A DNA stretch of 64,000 bases from Bacteroidota bacterium (GTDB lineage Bacteria; Bacteroidota; Bacteroidia; Chitinophagales; Chitinophagaceae): positions 62,001 to 126,000 of the forward strand of contig JAEWJK010000009.1 of the NCBI GenBank assembly GCA_023386555.1. Reading direction: 5' to 3'. The notes under the pieces were generated by a model. That model did no database searches and had not been told where the DNA came from. It saw nothing but the letters and a program-made list of their open reading frames with translations. The position numbers were made by a program, and so were the translations under genes. This document shows positions 61,291 through 64,000 of the stretch, piece after piece. How positions within the stretch are numbered: position 1 is the first letter of the stretch; each line of letters opens with the position of its first letter.

Positions 61291-63354
61291 ATGAAAAGAA
61301 TATATATCGCTTTATTAATGCTTGCACCGGTAACAGTTTTTGCACAGGTCAAAATTGACAGGAGCAAAGCACCAAAACCTGCACCAGCTCCTGTAATAAA
61401 AATTGCTGATCCGGCTACTTTCACTTTAGCAAATGGATTAAAAGTATTTGTAGTACAGAATTCAAAACTTCCTCGTGTATCTGCTACGTTAACAATAGAC
61501 CGTGATCCGATATTGGAAGGTGATAAAGCCGGCTTTGTATCATTAGCTGGTGGATTACTTACAAGAGGTACACAAACAAAATCAAAAGCAGAATTAGATG
61601 AAGCGGTAGATTTCCTGGGAGGAAGTTTATCAGGTTCTGCAACATCCGTATCTGTTTCCTCTTTAAAGAGTAATTTTCCTAGGTTAGTTGAGATTATGGC
61701 TGATGTTGCTTTACGTCCGGCTTTTTCTGCAGATGAATTAGAGAAATTAAGGAAACAAACATTAACAGGTTTGCAATCAGCAAAAGATAATCCAACTGCT
61801 ATCTCTGCTAATGTGGTGAATAAACTGGTGTATGGTATCAATCATCCTTATGGGGAGATCGAGACAGAAACTACTGTTAAGAATGTAACAATTGATGATA
61901 TAAAGCAGTATTATAACACATATTGGAAACCTAATATCGGTTACCTGGTGTTTGTAGGTGATATTACTCCTGCAGAAGCAAAATCTTTAGCGGAAAAACA
62001 TTTTAATGGGTGGAAAAAAGGTGTTGTGCCTAAAGCAACAATTGTAAATCCTAAAGCTCCCACTAAAACTTATATTGCAATTGTCGATCGTCCTGCTTCT
62101 GTACAGAGTGTGATTAATTTGGTTGCTCCAATCGAATTAAAGCCTGGAAGCTTAAATGCAATTCCCGCCTCTGTAATGAATAATGTATTAGGAAGTTCTT
62201 CAGGAAGATTATATGCAACCCTTCGTGAAAAATATGGATTCACTTATGGTGCTTATTCAAGTACCAGCACAGATAAATGGGTAGGTGAGTTCAATGCAAA
62301 TGCATCTGTAAGAAGTGAAAAAACAGATAGTGCTATTGGACAGTTTTTGCACGAATTCAATCGTTTAAGAACCGAACCAATTCCTGCAGAGGAAGTTTCA
62401 AGAATGAAAAATTATCTCTCAGGAAGTTTCGCAAGATCACTTGAACAACCTTCTACTATTGCAAACTTTGCTTTGAATATTGCACGTTATAATCTGCCTA
62501 AAGATTACTACAGGAATTATCTTACAAATCTTTCTAAGGTAAGTCCAGCTGATGTTCAGCGAATGGCAACAACGTATGTCCAGCCAGGTAATCTTCATAT
62601 CGTTATTGTAGGTAATGCAAAAGCAATTGCACCTGGTTTGGAAAAATATGGTGAGATAAAATATTTTGATATTTATGGAAATGAGATAGCTAAACCAACA
62701 GAAAAGAAAGTTGATCCTTCTGTTACTGTAGAGGCAGTAATACAAAAAGCAATCGATGCTATTGGTGGTTCTAAGAATATTGCTGAAGTAAAAGATATAA
62801 CGCTTGAAGGAGTTGTAAATATCCAGGGAAATGAATTGAATTACTTACAGAAGTCAATTATTCCTGGTGCGTATTTGAGTACTGTAGAAGTTCAGGGTAT
62901 GGTCTTGCAAAAGGACTTACTTGTTGAAGGTAATTATTCAAAATCTATTCAGGGTGCTGCCCAACCAGTGGACGAAGAAGGCAAAGAAGAAATAAATGAA
63001 AAAGTAGCTTTCTTCATGGAATATTATATGCGAAACAATAAGTATCAGTTTACTTTAACTGGTATTGAAGCTGTGGATGGTAAAGATGCCTATGTAGTGG
63101 AAGTGAAATCTCCTTTGGGTAGAACATTTACTTATTATTATGATGTGAAATCAGGTTATAAAGTAAAATCTGCAATAACTAGAGAAACTCCAGCAGGGCC
63201 AAGAACTATCCAAACTTATTTCAAAGATTATGATGAAAAAAAGGATGTGAAGATACCGAGAAAGTTAACTATTGATGTGGGTGCATTTGTGCAGGAAATT
63301 GAGTTGAAAGAAGTGAAGATAAATACAGGTTTAACTGCTTCAGATTTTAAATAG
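61291..63354 (+). CDS. M16-family protein without zinc motif, with C-terminal extension
   Basis: 687 residues. Signal peptide ends near VFAQ. Two M16 domains (about 35-455) where HxxEH is replaced by GFVSLAGGLL, so it is probably catalytically dead, but the partner-type motif LREKYGFTYGAYSS (substrate-holding Arg/Tyr) remains. Residues about 470-687 form an extra domain (AIDAIGGSKNIAEVKDITLEG to the end) with a lipoprotein-carrier-like beta pattern. Forms an active/inactive pair with the upstream gene, as in mitochondrial MPP. Confidence 0.88.
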   Translation: MKRIYIALLMLAPVTVFAQVKIDRSKAPKPAPAPVIKIADPATFTLANGLKVFVVQNSKLPRVSATLTIDRDPILEGDKAGFVSLAGGLLTRGTQTKSKAELDEAVDFLGGSLSGSATSVSVSSLKSNFPRLVEIMADVALRPAFSADELEKLRKQTLTGLQSAKDNPTAISANVVNKLVYGINHPYGEIETETTVKNVTIDDIKQYYNTYWKPNIGYLVFVGDITPAEAKSLAEKHFNGWKKGVVPKATIVNPKAPTKTYIAIVDRPASVQSVINLVAPIELKPGSLNAIPASVMNNVLGSSSGRLYATLREKYGFTYGAYSSTSTDKWVGEFNANASVRSEKTDSAIGQFLHEFNRLRTEPIPAEEVSRMKNYLSGSFARSLEQPSTIANFALNIARYNLPKDYYRNYLTNLSKVSPADVQRMATTYVQPGNLHIVIVGNAKAIAPGLEKYGEIKYFDIYGNEIAKPTEKKVDPSVTVEAVIQKAIDAIGGSKNIAEVKDITLEGVVNIQGNELNYLQKSIIPGAYLSTVEVQGMVLQKDLLVEGNYSKSIQGAAQPVDEEGKEEINEKVAFFMEYYMRNNKYQFTLTGIEAVDGKDAYVVEVKSPLGRTFTYYYDVKSGYKVKSAITRETPAGPRTIQTYFKDYDEKKDVKIPRKLTIDVGAFVQEIELKEVKINTGLTASDFK

Positions 63355-63375
63355 TTTTTTCTGATAATACGAAAT

Positions 63376-63406
63376 AAAAAACGTCCTGCATTGCAGGACG
63401 TTTGCT
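63376..63406. terminator. Bidirectional intrinsic terminator
   Basis: AAACGTCCTGCA, TTGCAGGACGTTT with A-run before and T-rich after, between converging M16 and barrel genes. Confidence 0.9.
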
Positions 63407-63424
63407 TTCAAACAATACCCATCA

Positions 63425-64000
63425 TCAAAAATTAAAACCAACACCTATCTTAAACGAACGATTGTATGAGTCGAATCTTTTGTTTACATCTGCTTTAGAT
63501 AAACCATGCTCATAAGAGGCTGATATATTAATTCCATTACTTAGTTGATATCCTATACCACCAATCAATCCTGCATCCCATTTATTCAATTCACCTGTTG
63601 CATCGAATTTTTTATCATAAAGATTAAAACCTAAAGCACCTGCAGTTGTTCTCAGATCTGCTTTTGCTAAATAGGAAAGTTGCGGACCACCAAATAACTC
63701 CAGTCCACCAAGGTTTGCTTTAATCAATACAGGAAGATCAATGTACTGCGTGTTTAATTGTGCTTTTGCATTAGCTCCCAGGAACTCAAGACCTTTTACA
63801 TTCAACTCACCTTTTAGTGCATATCCTTTTTGCGAATAGTATAAACCAGGTTCGATTGAAATATTATTCGTTAATGGAACAGATACATTTGCTCCTGCAA
63901 AAAATCCTGTTCGATTTGAAGTTGAAATGTAGCCATCAGCAAAGTCGATCAATTCCTGCAGATTGTTCATTGCTTCACCTCTTAAGCCTGAGTGAGAGAT
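63425..64000 (-). CDS. Outer-membrane beta-barrel protein (OMP_b-brl_2 type), 5' part missing
   Basis: The frame is open from the window edge; at least 191 residues are visible, with the end at 63425. NRTGFFAGANVSVPLTNNISIEPGLYYSQKGYAL, YIDLPVLIKANLGGLELFGGPQLSYL and the C-terminal Phe (SFKIGVGFNF) are typical of the small 8-strand barrels common in Bacteroidota. A Met at 63970 would make a short version but upstream codons are also open and family-like, so the gene probably starts outside the window. Confidence 0.85.
   Translation of the reverse strand: MSHSGLRGEAMNNLQELIDFADGYISTSNRTGFFAGANVSVPLTNNISIEPGLYYSQKGYALKGELNVKGLEFLGANAKAQLNTQYIDLPVLIKANLGGLELFGGPQLSYLAKADLRTTAGALGFNLYDKKFDATGELNKWDAGLIGGIGYQLSNGINISASYEHGLSKADVNKRFDSYNRSFKIGVGFNF

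Overview
The window is chromosomal DNA of a low-GC member of the Bacteroidota, most likely the Chitinophagaceae or a close relative. Supporting signs are a SusC/SusD pair, TAnnTTTG-type promoter boxes, OstA/LptD-like envelope genes, the bacillithiol deacetylase BshB1, a CcmE/CcmF cytochrome c assembly pair, a DUF5916 barrel, a Porin_10-type barrel and lipoproteins with short lipoboxes. The genus assignment is inference. There is no rRNA, phage, CRISPR array or recognisable transposase. Two tRNAs are present (Arg-UCU, Ser-UGA).

Layout. 0-3 kb: partial folC, ychF and a fused SpmA/SpmB-type membrane protein. 3-9.5 kb: a SusC/SusD uptake operon with a DUF4397 lipoprotein and a DeoR-type regulator. 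9.5-16 kb: envelope genes (OstA-like, MCE/MlaD, amidase, LptD-like). 16-21 kb: ung-plsC-GNAT, tRNA-Arg, ftsK, tRNA-Ser. 21-28.4 kb: secreted carbohydrate-related proteins (GH16 lipoprotein, CBM9/DUF5916 barrel, GH92). 28.4-39.8 kb: one minus-strand cluster for the whole reductive pyrimidine route: NCS1 transporter, PreT/PreA, dihydropyrimidinase, beta-ureidopropionase, class III aminotransferase and (methyl)malonate-semialdehyde dehydrogenase, i.e. uracil to beta-alanine to acetyl-CoA. 40-49.6 kb: transglutaminase-like protein, topA, ccmE-ccmF, DUF4294, bshB1, fatty-acid desaturase. 49.7-64 kb: porin, PNP, XRE regulator, ogt, csaA, osmC, glycosyltransferase, tsaC, cca, miaA, a paired M16 protease and a partial beta-barrel.

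The most striking content is in the spaces between the pyrimidine genes. Two GxxExxY (PD-(D/E)XK-like) genes each sit in a compact unit of 491-492 bp closed by terminal inverted repeats. A 78-bp gene-free palindrome carries the same ends as one of them. A third small gene (ORF6N) lies between inverted copies of a second repeat family, which occurs nine times in the window. The nine copies share a 7-bp core, GYGTCRC, whose two variable positions always change together so that dyad symmetry is kept. Five of the six junctions of the pyrimidine cluster hold one of these elements. One element end supplies the last three codons and stop of the aminotransferase. I propose these as two families of small mobile or domesticated repeat elements, one carrying a nuclease-like gene and one an ORF6N gene.
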